DNA of 64,000 nucleotides. It comes from Ligilactobacillus ruminis DSM 20403 = NBRC 102161. Lineage in GTDB: Bacteria; Bacillota; Bacilli; Lactobacillales; Lactobacillaceae. The position numbers and the translations under genes were made by a program. The notes beneath the pieces are model-generated. The model searched no databases. It was given only the letters and a program-made list of their open reading frames with translations, and had not been told where the DNA came from. Below are positions 51,251 to 60,285 of the stretch, one piece after another (position 1 is the first letter of the stretch; each line of letters starts with the position of its first letter). The stretch spans positions 55,357 to 119,356 of the forward strand of contig NZ_FOPI01000004.1 of NCBI RefSeq assembly GCF_900113455.1, given 5' to 3'.

Positions 51251-51278
51251 ATTTGAATTTTCGCTTGAAAATTCAAAT
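51251..51278. promoter_or_regulatory. 12-bp inverted repeat in the xerC-niaP gap (inner)
   Basis: atttgaattttc and gaaaattcaaat, perfect 12-bp arms with a 4-base loop. It could be an operator for a niacin-responsive repressor acting on niaP-nadC, or an AT-rich hairpin. A third, smaller one (aagtat / atactt) lies at 51367-51381. Confidence 0.5.
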
Positions 51279-51419
51279 ATTTTGTTCTATCATTGTTTTT
51301 AAGTATTAACGACTTTTTTATTTGCGCAGATAAAAGTCTAAAATACATTTATTTTCAGACATATTAAAGTATTTGATACTTAAACGGAGTACAAAAGCTT
51401 ATGAGGTGAATTAATTATC

Positions 51420-52628
51420 ATGGATTATACACAAAACAAAAGCAATCTCAATCCCTTTTCAACTTTCCTGATCATCGGAACGGCCTGGGCCTTTGATGCC
51501 TTGGACGTCGGCCTGCTTTCGTTCGTCATGCCGCTGATCAGAAAGGAATGGCTGCTTACGCAATCCCAAACGGGACTGGTGAGTTCTGTCAGTTCAATCG
51601 GAATGATTGCTGGCGGCTTTTTATTCGGTCACTTGGCTGATAAGGTTGGTCGGCAAAAAACGCTGATTGCTTCTTTGCTGCTTTTTTCGCTCGGAAACGT
51701 CGTTTTGGCCTTCACCCAAGGATTCTTGCCCTTTTTGATCGTTCGCTTTATCGTCGGTGCCGGACTTGGTGGCGAACTTCCGGTAGCCGCAACCTATATA
51801 GCGGAACTGTACAGCGGCAAAAAACGCTCAATGATGCTGATTTTGGCAGACAGTTTCTGGGCCGTCGGCTGGCTTGTCGCAGCCTTTTTGTCATATGCTT
51901 TGAGCGGACTTTTAGGCTGGCGCGGGCTTTTGATCGTGACTGCCTGCTCTGGATTTTTCGTAGTCGCAATCAGAAAACACGTCTCGGACAGCGATGACGT
52001 TAAGCAAAATACGAAGGAAAAATTTGATTTCAATTCCTTGAAACAGGCCTTTACGTGGCGTACGCCATTGCTTTGGACGGCATGGTTCATGGTCATGTTT
52101 TCCTACTATGGCATGTTCATGTGGCTGCCAAGCATTCTTGTTTCAAAAGGAAACAGCTTTGTTTCAAGCTTCGGATACACGACATTGATGGTTGTTGCGC
52201 AGCTTCCCGGCTATTTTGGCGCGGCATGGCTGACAAAACACGTCCGGTTGCGTTATATCTTTTCAGTTTATATGCTTGGGACCGCTTTGGGAGCCGTGAT
52301 GTTTGGAAATGCAGTGTCCGTTTCCGCAACGATCATCGCCGGCTGCGTTCTGTCATTCTTCAACCTTGGTGCTTACGGTGCAATCATCGCTTTGACTCCA
52401 AGCCTTTACCACGTGAAAACGCGCGGCACGATGACCGGACTTGCGGAAGGCATGGGACGTTTCGGTGCCGTTGTCGGACCGCTTTTGGTCGGATTCTTGA
52501 TGGACAAGGGAATTTCAATCAATTCGATTTTTATTCTCTTCATGGTTTCATTGATCGTCGGTGCGATTGCCGTTTTGGCATTGCCTGACGAAAACCTTTC
52601 AAAGGACGGACAAAATCATGCTGAATAA
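51420..52628 (+). CDS. niaP: MFS transporter, NiaP-like niacin/pyridine carboxylate uptake
   Basis: 402 residues, 12 membrane segments expected. Close in pattern to Bacillus NiaP as I know it: WAFDALDVGLLSFVMPL, GGFLFGHLADKVGRQK (MFS loop 2-3 motif), GAGLGGELPVAATYIAE and FSYYGMFMWLPSI. Likely imports nicotinate or nicotinamide. Overlaps nadC by 11 bp, so the pair is one operon; the context supports pyridine uptake for NAD. AGGTGA nine bases before ATG. Orientation is opposite to the genes on both sides. Confidence 0.82.
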   Translation: MDYTQNKSNLNPFSTFLIIGTAWAFDALDVGLLSFVMPLIRKEWLLTQSQTGLVSSVSSIGMIAGGFLFGHLADKVGRQKTLIASLLLFSLGNVVLAFTQGFLPFLIVRFIVGAGLGGELPVAATYIAELYSGKKRSMMLILADSFWAVGWLVAAFLSYALSGLLGWRGLLIVTACSGFFVVAIRKHVSDSDDVKQNTKEKFDFNSLKQAFTWRTPLLWTAWFMVMFSYYGMFMWLPSILVSKGNSFVSSFGYTTLMVVAQLPGYFGAAWLTKHVRLRYIFSVYMLGTALGAVMFGNAVSVSATIIAGCVLSFFNLGAYGAIIALTPSLYHVKTRGTMTGLAEGMGRFGAVVGPLLVGFLMDKGISINSIFILFMVSLIVGAIAVLALPDENLSKDGQNHAE

Positions 52629-53466
52629 ACTGCTTGCAAAAGAAAAATTAGCTGAATTTCTGAAAGAAGACTTAGGTTTTGGCGATCTAAGCACCGCTTA
52701 CCTTCCAGACGGTGAAACGGCCGGATCGTTCATTGCCAAAGAAGACGGAATCGCGTGCGGCCAAGAAATTCCGGGAATGGTCTACGAACTTCTTGGCGGT
52801 GATGCCGTTTACAGCCCTTGCGTCAAGGATGGTGATTTCATAAAAAAAGGCACGGTGATGGGAAAAGCTGTCGGAAACGCCAAAACTCTTTTAGCCGGTG
52901 AACGCGTTTCATTGAATATGATGCAGCATATGAGCGGAATCGCCACGAAAACCAAAAAGGCTATCGATCTTTTAGACGATGATTCAATCAAGCTTTGTGA
53001 TACCAGAAAAACGACTCTCGGCCTGAGAATGTTTGACAAGTACGCCGTAATGATCGGCGGGGGTCACAACCATCGCTTTGATCTGACCGGTGCGCTCATG
53101 TTAAAGGACAATCATATTGCGCTTGCCGGCAGTATCAAAAATTGCGTTGAAAACATCAGAAAACATATTGGTCCGTTGACTCCGATCGAAGTCGAAATTG
53201 AAACGATTGACGAATTAAAAGAAGCAATCGATGCCAATGTTGACGTGATCATGTTTGACAACCAGTTGCCGCAAACAATACGAAAATGGAAAGAAATAGT
53301 TCCTGCCCACGTTAAAATCGAAGCTTCCGGCGGAATCAGCTTTTCGACTATTGCAAGTTTCAAAGGATGCGGTGCTGATTTCCTGTCAATGGGAGAGCTG
53401 ACCAATGAAGTCGAACCGTTAGACATCAGTTTCCTGGTCAAAAATGCAGTTAAAGCTGAATTTTAA
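52618..53466 (+). CDS. nadC: Quinolinate phosphoribosyltransferase (NadC)
   Basis: Converts quinolinate and PRPP to nicotinate mononucleotide. 282 residues. N-terminal KEDLGFGDLSTAYL, ERVSLNMMQHMSGIAT, CDTRKTTLGLRMFDKYAV with the quinolinate-binding Arg/Lys, GGGHNHRFDLTGALMLKDNHI, and the C-terminal EASGGIS. No nadA or nadB is visible here, so quinolinate would have to come from elsewhere or be imported by the coupled NiaP-like carrier. ModD-like relatives (molybdenum-linked) are the alternative, but no mod genes are near. Confidence 0.88.
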   Translation: MLNKLLAKEKLAEFLKEDLGFGDLSTAYLPDGETAGSFIAKEDGIACGQEIPGMVYELLGGDAVYSPCVKDGDFIKKGTVMGKAVGNAKTLLAGERVSLNMMQHMSGIATKTKKAIDLLDDDSIKLCDTRKTTLGLRMFDKYAVMIGGGHNHRFDLTGALMLKDNHIALAGSIKNCVENIRKHIGPLTPIEVEIETIDELKEAIDANVDVIMFDNQLPQTIRKWKEIVPAHVKIEASGGISFSTIASFKGCGADFLSMGELTNEVEPLDISFLVKNAVKAEF

Positions 53467-53471
53467 AAAAC

Positions 53472-53508
53472 AAAAAGGAGAGTTGCCTATTTGGCAAGTC
53501 CCCTTTTT
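53472..53508. terminator. Bidirectional terminator between nadC and trmFO
   Basis: About 16-bp imperfect stem flanked by A5 and T5 runs (arms 53472-53487 and 53493-53508). Base pairing is slightly better on the minus strand, for trmFO. Confidence 0.8.
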
Positions 53509-53511
53509 GTT

Positions 53512-54822
53512 TTATAATTCGTTTTCCAATTTGTACTTGTCAAGAATATCCAAAGCTCGTTTGGATAACGCCAGATTTCTTTCGCGCTTGTCGCGAATTT
53601 TTTGCGAAAGACGCGGCACGATTCCAAAGTTGGCATTGATCGGTTGGAAGTTTTTGGCACTTGCATGCGTAATATAATGAGCCATTGCCCCCATCATCGT
53701 CTCAACTGGGAAAACCAACGGATCTTTGTCTTCAATCAACCGAGCGGCATTGATTCCGGCATAAAGCCCGCTTGCAGCGCTTTCGACATAACCTTCGACG
53801 CCAGTCATCTGACCTGCAAAAAGCAAATCTGAGCGTTTCTTCGTCTGGTAGGTGTCTTTTAAGAATTCAGGCGAACGAAGATAAGTGTTTCTGTGCATGA
53901 CGCCGTAGCGAACGAACTGTGCATTTTCCAAACCGGGAATCATTGAAAAGACGCGCTTTTGTTCTCCCCATTTGAGATGAGTCTGAAAACCGACAATGTT
54001 ATACAAATCACCAACGGCATTATCTTGGCGCAATTGAACTACCGCATAAGGCTCTTTGCCGGTTCTGGGATCTTCCAATCCGACAGGTTTCAGCGGGCCA
54101 AACAGCATCGTTTTCTTGCCGCGTGACGCCATCTGTTCAATCGGCATGCATCCTTCAAAGAATCTTTCGTTTTCAAAGGCATGCAGTTCGGCAGTTTCAG
54201 CATTAATCAGTTCATTGTAGAAATTTTCGAATTCTTCTTCCGTCATCGGACAGTTGAGGTAAGCAGCATCCCCGCGATCATAACGTGATTTGAGATAAAC
54301 CTTGTCCATGTCAAGCGAAGCCTTTTCAACGATCGGTGCGGCCGCATCATAGAAATAAAGTCCTTCATCACCCATGAACTCTTTGATTGAATCTGCAAGC
54401 GAGTCTGAAGTCAACGGACCTGTCGCAATGACCGTCAACCCCTGCGGCAATTCCTTGAGTTCTTCTTCGATGACCGTAATATTTTCATTTTCATGCAGCG
54501 TTTTTGTGATTTCGCCGGAAAAAGCATCACGATCAACTGCCAAAGCCCCACCGGCAGGAACGCTGTTTTCATCAGCGGCTTTCATTATCAAAGAATCAAG
54601 CTGTCGCATTTCTTCTTTCAAAAGTCCTGCTCCGTTAGTCAATTGGTTGGCCCGCAAAGAATTTGTACAGACAAGTTCTGCAAAATTTCCCGTATGATGA
54701 GCCGGTGTGTTCTTTTTCGGTCGCATCTCGTAAAGTCTTACTTTGATGCCCCTTTTAGCCAGCTGCCAAGCTGCCTCGCTTCCGGCAAGTCCTGCTCCGA
54801 CCACGTTAACGCATTTTTCCAT
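53512..54822 (-). CDS. trmFO: Methylenetetrahydrofolate-tRNA-(uracil-5)-methyltransferase TrmFO
   Basis: Makes m5U54 in the tRNA T-loop using FAD and methylene-THF. 436 residues. FAD-binding [20 protein letters not shown] at the N-terminus, [18 protein letters not shown], and [26 protein letters not shown]-terminal [13 protein letters not shown]. It is 17 bp downstream of topA on the same strand (topA-trmFO, conserved). The usual next gene, xerC, is separated by niaP-nadC here. Confidence 0.95.
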   Translation of the reverse strand: MEKCVNVVGAGLAGSEAAWQLAKRGIKVRLYEMRPKKNTPAHHTGNFAELVCTNSLRANQLTNGAGLLKEEMRQLDSLIMKAADENSVPAGGALAVDRDAFSGEITKTLHENENITVIEEELKELPQGLTVIATGPLTSDSLADSIKEFMGDEGLYFYDAAAPIVEKASLDMDKVYLKSRYDRGDAAYLNCPMTEEEFENFYNELINAETAELHAFENERFFEGCMPIEQMASRGKKTMLFGPLKPVGLEDPRTGKEPYAVVQLRQDNAVGDLYNIVGFQTHLKWGEQKRVFSMIPGLENAQFVRYGVMHRNTYLRSPEFLKDTYQTKKRSDLLFAGQMTGVEGYVESAASGLYAGINAARLIEDKDPLVFPVETMMGAMAHYITHASAKNFQPINANFGIVPRLSQKIRDKRERNLALSKRALDILDKYKLENEL

Positions 54823-54839
54823 TAAAATCCTCCATTTGG

Positions 54840-56963
54840 CTATTTTTGAATAGCTTCTTCATAATCGTTATTTGGACACTTGACCTGCATCCCTTGTTTT
54901 GTTTTCTTTTCAATCAAGAAATGCCCGCATTTAGGACAATCTCTTGCAATCGGCTTATCCCATGAAATGAAGTCACATTCAGGATACCTGTTGCAGCCAT
55001 AGAAAAGCCTGTTCTTCTTTGATTTGCGCTCAATAATTTCACCGCGCTTGCATTGCGGACATTTAACGCCGATTTGTTTAACGATGGCCTTGGTGTTGCG
55101 ACAGTCAGGAAAGCGACTGCAGGCGTAAAACTTGCCGAATCTTCCCATTTTGATGACCATCGGAGCCCCGCAAATTTCGCAGTCAAAGCCTGCAGGCTCA
55201 TCTTTTATTTTGACTTTCGCCATTTTTTCTTCAGCAGTCTTGACTTCAGTTGAAAAAGGCTTGTAGAATTCATCAACAACTTTGACCCATTCCTGTTTTC
55301 CTTCTTCAATTTCATCCAGCTGATCTTCCAACTTAGCAGTAAATTTGACGTTGAGGATATCAGGGAAACATTTGCCGATCATATTGTCGACAATTTCCCC
55401 CAGCTCAGTTGGTTCAAATTTTCTCGCAGCCAATTTGACGTAGTAGCGCTTCTGAATCGTATTCAAAGTCGGTGCATACGTTGAAGGACGACCAACGCCG
55501 TTTTCTTCGAGCGTTTTGATCAAAGCTGCTTCCGTAAAGCGTGCCGGTGGCAAAGTGAAATGCTGATTTGGCTGATTCCTGCTCATGATGACCTCATCAC
55601 CGTTTTCCAAATCCGGCAACATATTGTCCTTATGCTTTGAATCAGCATAAACCTTCGTAAATCCGTCAAATTTAAGCTTTGAACCGGTTGAACGATATGA
55701 AACACCATTTTGCTCAAGATCAACGCGCATCGTATCAATAACGGCAGGCGTCATCTGACTGGCAACAAAGCGTGACCAGATCAGCGAATAAAGTTTCATT
55801 TGATCCTTGTCAAGGTATTTTTCAAGCGATTTTGGCGTTCTCAAAACTGAAGACGGTCGGATTGCTTCGTGCGCATCCTGAGCTCCTTCAGCAAGCTTGC
55901 CTTGACGCGGTTTGATTGCGGCATAATTTTCACCGTACTCAGAATGAATAAACTCCGATGCTTCATGCTTGGCAACTTCAGAAATACGCGTCGAATCAGT
56001 ACGCATGTAGGTAATCAAGCCAACGGTGCCGCTACGACCGATGCTGATGCCTTCATAAAGCTGCTGAGCAACCATCATCGTCTTTTGAGTTCTGAATTTC
56101 AAATTGTTGTTTGCGACCTGCTGCATCGTTGATGTCGTAAACGGAAGCGGAGGTTGTCGCTTGCGTTCTTTCTTTTCAACGTTGGCCACCGTGAACGGCT
56201 TTTTCGTATCGATGCGTTCCATGACGGATTTGACGGCATCGTTATTCTGCAAAGCAGTCTTTTTGCCGTCAATGCCGTAAAAAGAACCCTCAAATTTTGA
56301 GCGGCCTTTTTTGAATTCGGCATCGATCGTCCAATATTCTTCAGGATTGAAATTTCTGATTTCTTTTTCGCGCTTAATAATCAAGTTCAAAGCGATTGAC
56401 TGCACGCGTCCCGCAGAAAGACCCTTTTTGATTTTTGACCATAGAAGCGGAGAAATCGAATAACCCACCAAACGATCGAGCGCCCGCCGAGCCTGTTGAG
56501 CATCAACCAGATTCATATCGATTGCACGCGGAGTCTTGAAGGCATTTTTAACCGCATCTTTCGTAATTTCATTAAATACGACGCGATTCTTGTCCTTTGG
56601 ATCCAGTCCCAACAAATAGGAAAGATGCCATGCAATTGCTTCTCCTTCGCGGTCCGGATCGGCTGCAAGATAGACGTGATCGGCTTTCTTGGCCTCTTTG
56701 CGCAATTCTTTGATCACGTCGCCTTTGCCCCGAATTGAAATATAGTGAGGCTCGTAATTGTTTTCAACGTCAATTCCCATCTTGCTTTTGGGAAGATCGC
56801 GAATGTGCCCTAAACTCGCCATTACTTTATAACGATTGCCGAGATACTTCTCGATCGTTTTAGCCTTTGAAGGCGATTCCACGATTACAAGGCTCTTTTT
56901 GGGAGTCCTTCTGGTTGTTTTCTTTTTTGGTTTTGCTTTAGTGCTACCATCCTTAGTTGGCAT
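54840..56963 (-). CDS. topA: DNA topoisomerase I
   Basis: Relaxes negative supercoils. About 707 residues. Toprim [19 protein letters not shown] and [17 protein letters not shown]; catalytic Tyr in [13 protein letters not shown]. The C-terminus has three zinc-ribbon-like parts: CEICGAP...[17 protein letters not shown]...CNRYPECDF and a partial CPKCGHF...VKCPN. ATG at 56963 with AAAGGAG eight bases upstream; the extra 15 codons before it are unlikely. Confidence 0.96.
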   Translation of the reverse strand: MPTKDGSTKAKPKKKTTRRTPKKSLVIVESPSKAKTIEKYLGNRYKVMASLGHIRDLPKSKMGIDVENNYEPHYISIRGKGDVIKELRKEAKKADHVYLAADPDREGEAIAWHLSYLLGLDPKDKNRVVFNEITKDAVKNAFKTPRAIDMNLVDAQQARRALDRLVGYSISPLLWSKIKKGLSAGRVQSIALNLIIKREKEIRNFNPEEYWTIDAEFKKGRSKFEGSFYGIDGKKTALQNNDAVKSVMERIDTKKPFTVANVEKKERKRQPPLPFTTSTMQQVANNNLKFRTQKTMMVAQQLYEGISIGRSGTVGLITYMRTDSTRISEVAKHEASEFIHSEYGENYAAIKPRQGKLAEGAQDAHEAIRPSSVLRTPKSLEKYLDKDQMKLYSLIWSRFVASQMTPAVIDTMRVDLEQNGVSYRSTGSKLKFDGFTKVYADSKHKDNMLPDLENGDEVIMSRNQPNQHFTLPPARFTEAALIKTLEENGVGRPSTYAPTLNTIQKRYYVKLAARKFEPTELGEIVDNMIGKCFPDILNVKFTAKLEDQLDEIEEGKQEWVKVVDEFYKPFSTEVKTAEEKMAKVKIKDEPAGFDCEICGAPMVIKMGRFGKFYACSRFPDCRNTKAIVKQIGVKCPQCKRGEIIERKSKKNRLFYGCNRYPECDFISWDKPIARDCPKCGHFLIEKKTKQGMQVKCPNNDYEEAIQK

Positions 56964-57049
56964 GAACCCAACTCCTTTTGCTTTTCTATTACGCTGATAT
57001 CCGTTCAAGCATTTTATTTAACATCTTAAATAAAATTTCGATACCAATG

Positions 57050-57934
57050 TTAAGGTAATTTAATGTGATTTGTCAAGAAATTTGAAAATTCTTCAATAAT
57101 ATCTTCCGAACACAATGCAGGTTTTGCACCGGCCGCAATCAATTCGTTCGTTCCTTGCGACAAAGATTCGGTAATTTTTCCGGGAATTGCCAAAACGTTG
57201 CGATTTTCTTGCAAAGCAACGTTTGCGGTAATGAGCGTTCCGCTCCTGTGTCTTGCCTCAACGACCAAAATAGTTTGAACAAGCCCGGCAATGATGCGAT
57301 TCCGTTGCGGAAAATGAAATTTCAGGGGCTGCGATCCAAGCGGATATTCCGTCAGCAAAAGCCCCTTGGCAGCCACTTCGTTTTGAAGCATCACGTTGCC
57401 CCTTGGATAAACAACGTCGAGTCCCGTTCCGATGACGGCAATCGTTTTGCCACAATAGTTCATCGTCATTTGGTGCACGATGCTGTCAGTGCCCTTTGCA
57501 AGCCCGCTGACGATGACGATTCCCTGATTGATGACGTCCGGCAAAAGCAGCTTCAAACTGTCTTCTGCATACGGTGAATGAACCCTTGACCCTACTACTC
57601 CTAAAGCCGGCTCGTTCGTCAATTCGAAATCTCCCTGAAAGTAAAGCACGACCGGGGGATGATAGATTTCCTTTAAGGCTTTAGGATAATTACGATCGAT
57701 GATCGTTGCGACTCCCGCATATTCAACGTTTTTTCGATATGCTCGTTCAACCTCGGGACTGAATGCTTTTTGAAAAATTCTTTCAAGTTCAAACGATTTT
57801 CCTTCAATGAATCTGTCCGTTTCGGAAAAGTTTGGAATTCTGTCGTTTCGTTCGATAAATTCAGCGATTGAAAGCTGGATTGAATAAGGAACTCCCATGA
57901 CGCTCAGCTTGATTAAAAATTCTCTTTTATTCAT
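57050..57934 (-). CDS. dprA: DNA-processing protein DprA
   Basis: Binds incoming single-stranded DNA and loads RecA during transformation. 294 residues with a Rossmann (SLOG) fold: GVVGSRVHSPYAE, VSGLAKGTDSIVHQMT, AVIGTGLDVVYPRGN, and TEYPLGSQPLKFHFPQRNRIIAGL. N-terminal SAM-like region (1-70). Presence suggests transformation capacity, but dprA is widely kept even in non-competent species. It precedes topA, a common order. Confidence 0.94.
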   Translation of the reverse strand: MNKREFLIKLSVMGVPYSIQLSIAEFIERNDRIPNFSETDRFIEGKSFELERIFQKAFSPEVERAYRKNVEYAGVATIIDRNYPKALKEIYHPPVVLYFQGDFELTNEPALGVVGSRVHSPYAEDSLKLLLPDVINQGIVIVSGLAKGTDSIVHQMTMNYCGKTIAVIGTGLDVVYPRGNVMLQNEVAAKGLLLTEYPLGSQPLKFHFPQRNRIIAGLVQTILVVEARHRSGTLITANVALQENRNVLAIPGKITESLSQGTNELIAAGAKPALCSEDIIEEFSNFLTNHIKLP

Positions 57935-57994
57935 AACGCAAACCTGCCTTTTTTACTCTTTATATACTAATAAAGGCGCAAAAAAGCAGCCGAG

Positions 57995-58765
57995 CTATTT
58001 AAAATATTTTGATTTGATCGGTTCAAAAGTCATTCTGTGAATCGGACACGGTCCCAGCTTTTCTAATCCTGCCAAATGTTCCTTGGTTCCGTATCCGTCA
58101 TTTTTGGAAAAACCATATCCTGGATAAATTCTGTCATAAAACTGCATCAAATGATCTCGATTTACCTTGGCAACAATGCTTGCGGCTGAAATAGAGGCAG
58201 ATTTGGCATCTCCTTTGATAAGTTTTTTTTGAGGGATGTCGGTTTCAATCTGCATTGCATCGATTAGAAGCTGCTCGGGTTTGATGCGCAATGACTCGAC
58301 GGCTTGTTTCATCGCAACTCGTGCTGCTTCATAAATGTTGATTCTGTCGATCATCCGATTGTCAACACAGCCGATTCCGACATCAATTGCGCGTTCCAAA
58401 ATCAATCCGTAAAGCTTTTCCCTTTTTTCCGCAGTCAGCTGTTTGGAATCGTTGACGTCAATCAAATCAAAATCGTGCGGCAAAATTACGCAACAAGCGA
58501 TAACGGGCCCTGCCAATGGTCCGCGACCGACTTCATCGATTCCTCCGACGTTTTCAATGCCAAAATTCCAATAAGCACGCTCAAGTTTGAGTCTGTTTTC
58601 AAACTCGGCCTGCTTTTGTAATTTCTTTTGAATTCTTTTGTCATACGACAAAAGAAGCTTTTGAATTCCTTTGCGCCCGTCTTTTCTGAACGTCTCCAAT
58701 AATTCCGGTGTCGGGTCTTCTTCAAGAAGCCTTTTCGCCTGTGCGATCGTCATCTTTTTTTCCAT
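57995..58765 (-). CDS. rnhB: Ribonuclease HII
   Basis: Removes ribonucleotides from DNA and cleaves RNA/DNA hybrids. 256 residues. GIDEVGRGPLAGPVIACCVI with the Asp-Glu pair, VNDSKQLTAEKRE, IDAMQIETD, KGDAKSASISAASIVAKVNRD. The N-terminal extension of about 75 residues is typical of the Gram-positive form. 10 bp after rbgA, same operon (rbgA-rnhB-dprA-topA-trmFO). Confidence 0.96.
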   Translation of the reverse strand: MEKKMTIAQAKRLLEEDPTPELLETFRKDGRKGIQKLLLSYDKRIQKKLQKQAEFENRLKLERAYWNFGIENVGGIDEVGRGPLAGPVIACCVILPHDFDLIDVNDSKQLTAEKREKLYGLILERAIDVGIGCVDNRMIDRINIYEAARVAMKQAVESLRIKPEQLLIDAMQIETDIPQKKLIKGDAKSASISAASIVAKVNRDHLMQFYDRIYPGYGFSKNDGYGTKEHLAGLEKLGPCPIHRMTFEPIKSKYFK

Positions 58766-58775
58766 GCCTCAACCC

Positions 58776-59630
58776 CTAAACTTTGGCAGGATCTTTGGGA
58801 ACGGCATCCAACGTGAAACGTCCGAGTTTTCCCTTGCGGCATTCAAAGATCAAACGCTCGCTTGCACGATCATAATCTTCTTTGAAGCCCATTTTCCTGG
58901 TAATTGAAAGCAATAGTTCGACGGTCGGCTGATCCAGATCCGATTCATCCAGTTTATAGCGCTCCGTCAATGCTTGAGGATGGTTGTCGACGAAATATTC
59001 CAATTCGTATAATGCAACGTCGTCTTTGGCATAAAGCGTATCTTTGACAGCACCAGTCAAGGCAAGCTTTTTGCCAACGATCGGATCTTCAAATTTTGGC
59101 CACAAAATTCCCGGAGTATCAAGCAGCAACAGGCTTGAACCGGCTTTCAGCCATTGCTGCGCCTTGGTGACCCCGGGCTTGTTGCCGACGATTGCGACGT
59201 TTTTCTTTACCAATCGATTGAGAAGGGTTGATTTTCCGACGTTCGGAATTCCGATGCACATCGCCTTGATGCGCGAATTCTTGATCCCGCGTGCTTCTTT
59301 TGCCGCAATTTTTTCTTTTAAGACTTCCTTGATTTTCTTTTCGATTGCGGGAAGCGTGCCCTGGTTGCTGTTGACGGCAATTGCCGGATGTCCGTTTTGC
59401 TCGTAATACGCGATCCATTCTCTCGTCAGTTTGGGATCTGCAAGATCCATCTTTGTCAAAACGATAATGCTTTTTTTGTTTTGCAGCAATTCTTCCAATT
59501 GAGGATTTCTTGAAGATTCCGGCAATCTGGCGTCAACCAGTTCCAAAACGATATCTACTGCATTTAAATTTTCCTTGACCTGGCGCAAAGCTTTTGCCAT
59601 ATGCCCAGGATACCACTGAATAACAGTCAT
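58776..59630 (-). CDS. rbgA: Ribosome biogenesis GTPase RbgA (YlqF)
   Basis: Circularly permuted GTPase for late 50S assembly. 284 residues. Motif order G4 VLTKMDLAD, G1 GIPNVGKSTLLNRLV, G3 DTPGILWPKF confirms the permutation. N-terminal IQWYPGHMAKAL is the family signature. Upstream of rnhB as in Bacillus (ylqF-rnhB). Confidence 0.96.
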   Translation of the reverse strand: MTVIQWYPGHMAKALRQVKENLNAVDIVLELVDARLPESSRNPQLEELLQNKKSIIVLTKMDLADPKLTREWIAYYEQNGHPAIAVNSNQGTLPAIEKKIKEVLKEKIAAKEARGIKNSRIKAMCIGIPNVGKSTLLNRLVKKNVAIVGNKPGVTKAQQWLKAGSSLLLLDTPGILWPKFEDPIVGKKLALTGAVKDTLYAKDDVALYELEYFVDNHPQALTERYKLDESDLDQPTVELLLSITRKMGFKEDYDRASERLIFECRKGKLGRFTLDAVPKDPAKV

Positions 59631-59643
59631 TTTTTCCTCCGCT

Positions 59644-60183
59644 TTAATTGAATAATTTGAATGAAGTAATCGGCCAATAATTCAACAGAACGCGGCCTGA
59701 TATCCATTCGCTTTTAATGGTTCCGATTGTTCGAGAATCCTTGCTGATTCTGCGGTTGTCTCCCAACACGAAATATTGATTTTTAGGAACCCTTTTCTTG
59801 CCGATAAGCTCGTTCAAAGAAAAATCGGATGTATAGGTATTGTATTGTCTCTTGACGTCATCAAGAAACGATTCGTCAACTGCTTTTCCATTCACGTATA
59901 AGGTGTCGTTTTTATAGGAAATCATGTCTCCAGGAAGTCCAATGACGCGTTTGACGCATGTTTTTCCGTTGGGAAGCGTAAAAATCACGATTTCAAAACG
60001 CTTGACCTTGCCGTATTTTCTAACCAACACCTCATTTCCGTCATGCAAAGCAGGTTCCATCGAGTTGCCGACAACTTCAACCGGAGTGAGAACGAAAGTC
60101 CTAAAAAACAATGCCGACAAGCTCGCCATTCCGACCAACGGAACCCAGTATTTCCAGTTGAACCTGTTCAGCATCTTTTTCAT
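59644..60183 (-). CDS. lepB: Type I signal peptidase (second of two)
   Basis: 179 residues. One N-terminal membrane segment (12-32), VVGNSMEPALHDG with nucleophile Ser41, TCVKRVIGLPGD with Lys78, FVLGDNRRISKDSR. Shares only the catalytic boxes and general layout with the copy at 36569-37183. It lies 13 bp before rbgA, a location used by the Bacillus-type sip genes. It probably shares housekeeping work with the other copy. Confidence 0.93.
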   Translation of the reverse strand: MKKMLNRFNWKYWVPLVGMASLSALFFRTFVLTPVEVVGNSMEPALHDGNEVLVRKYGKVKRFEIVIFTLPNGKTCVKRVIGLPGDMISYKNDTLYVNGKAVDESFLDDVKRQYNTYTSDFSLNELIGKKRVPKNQYFVLGDNRRISKDSRTIGTIKSEWISGRVLLNYWPITSFKLFN

Positions 60184-60244
60184 GGAATTCGCCTCCTCAT
60201 AAATTTGTTCACACTATTTAATCATAACAAGGATTTGCTTAAAA

Positions 60245-60278
60245 AAAAAGAGCGAACCTGCCGATATCGGCAGGTTCA
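60245..60278 (-). terminator. Terminator of ctpA on the minus strand
   Basis: Perfect palindrome with 11-12-bp arms around ccgatatcgg (60253-60277) followed on the minus strand by ten or more T. Confidence 0.9.
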
Positions 60279-60285
60279 CCTTTAA

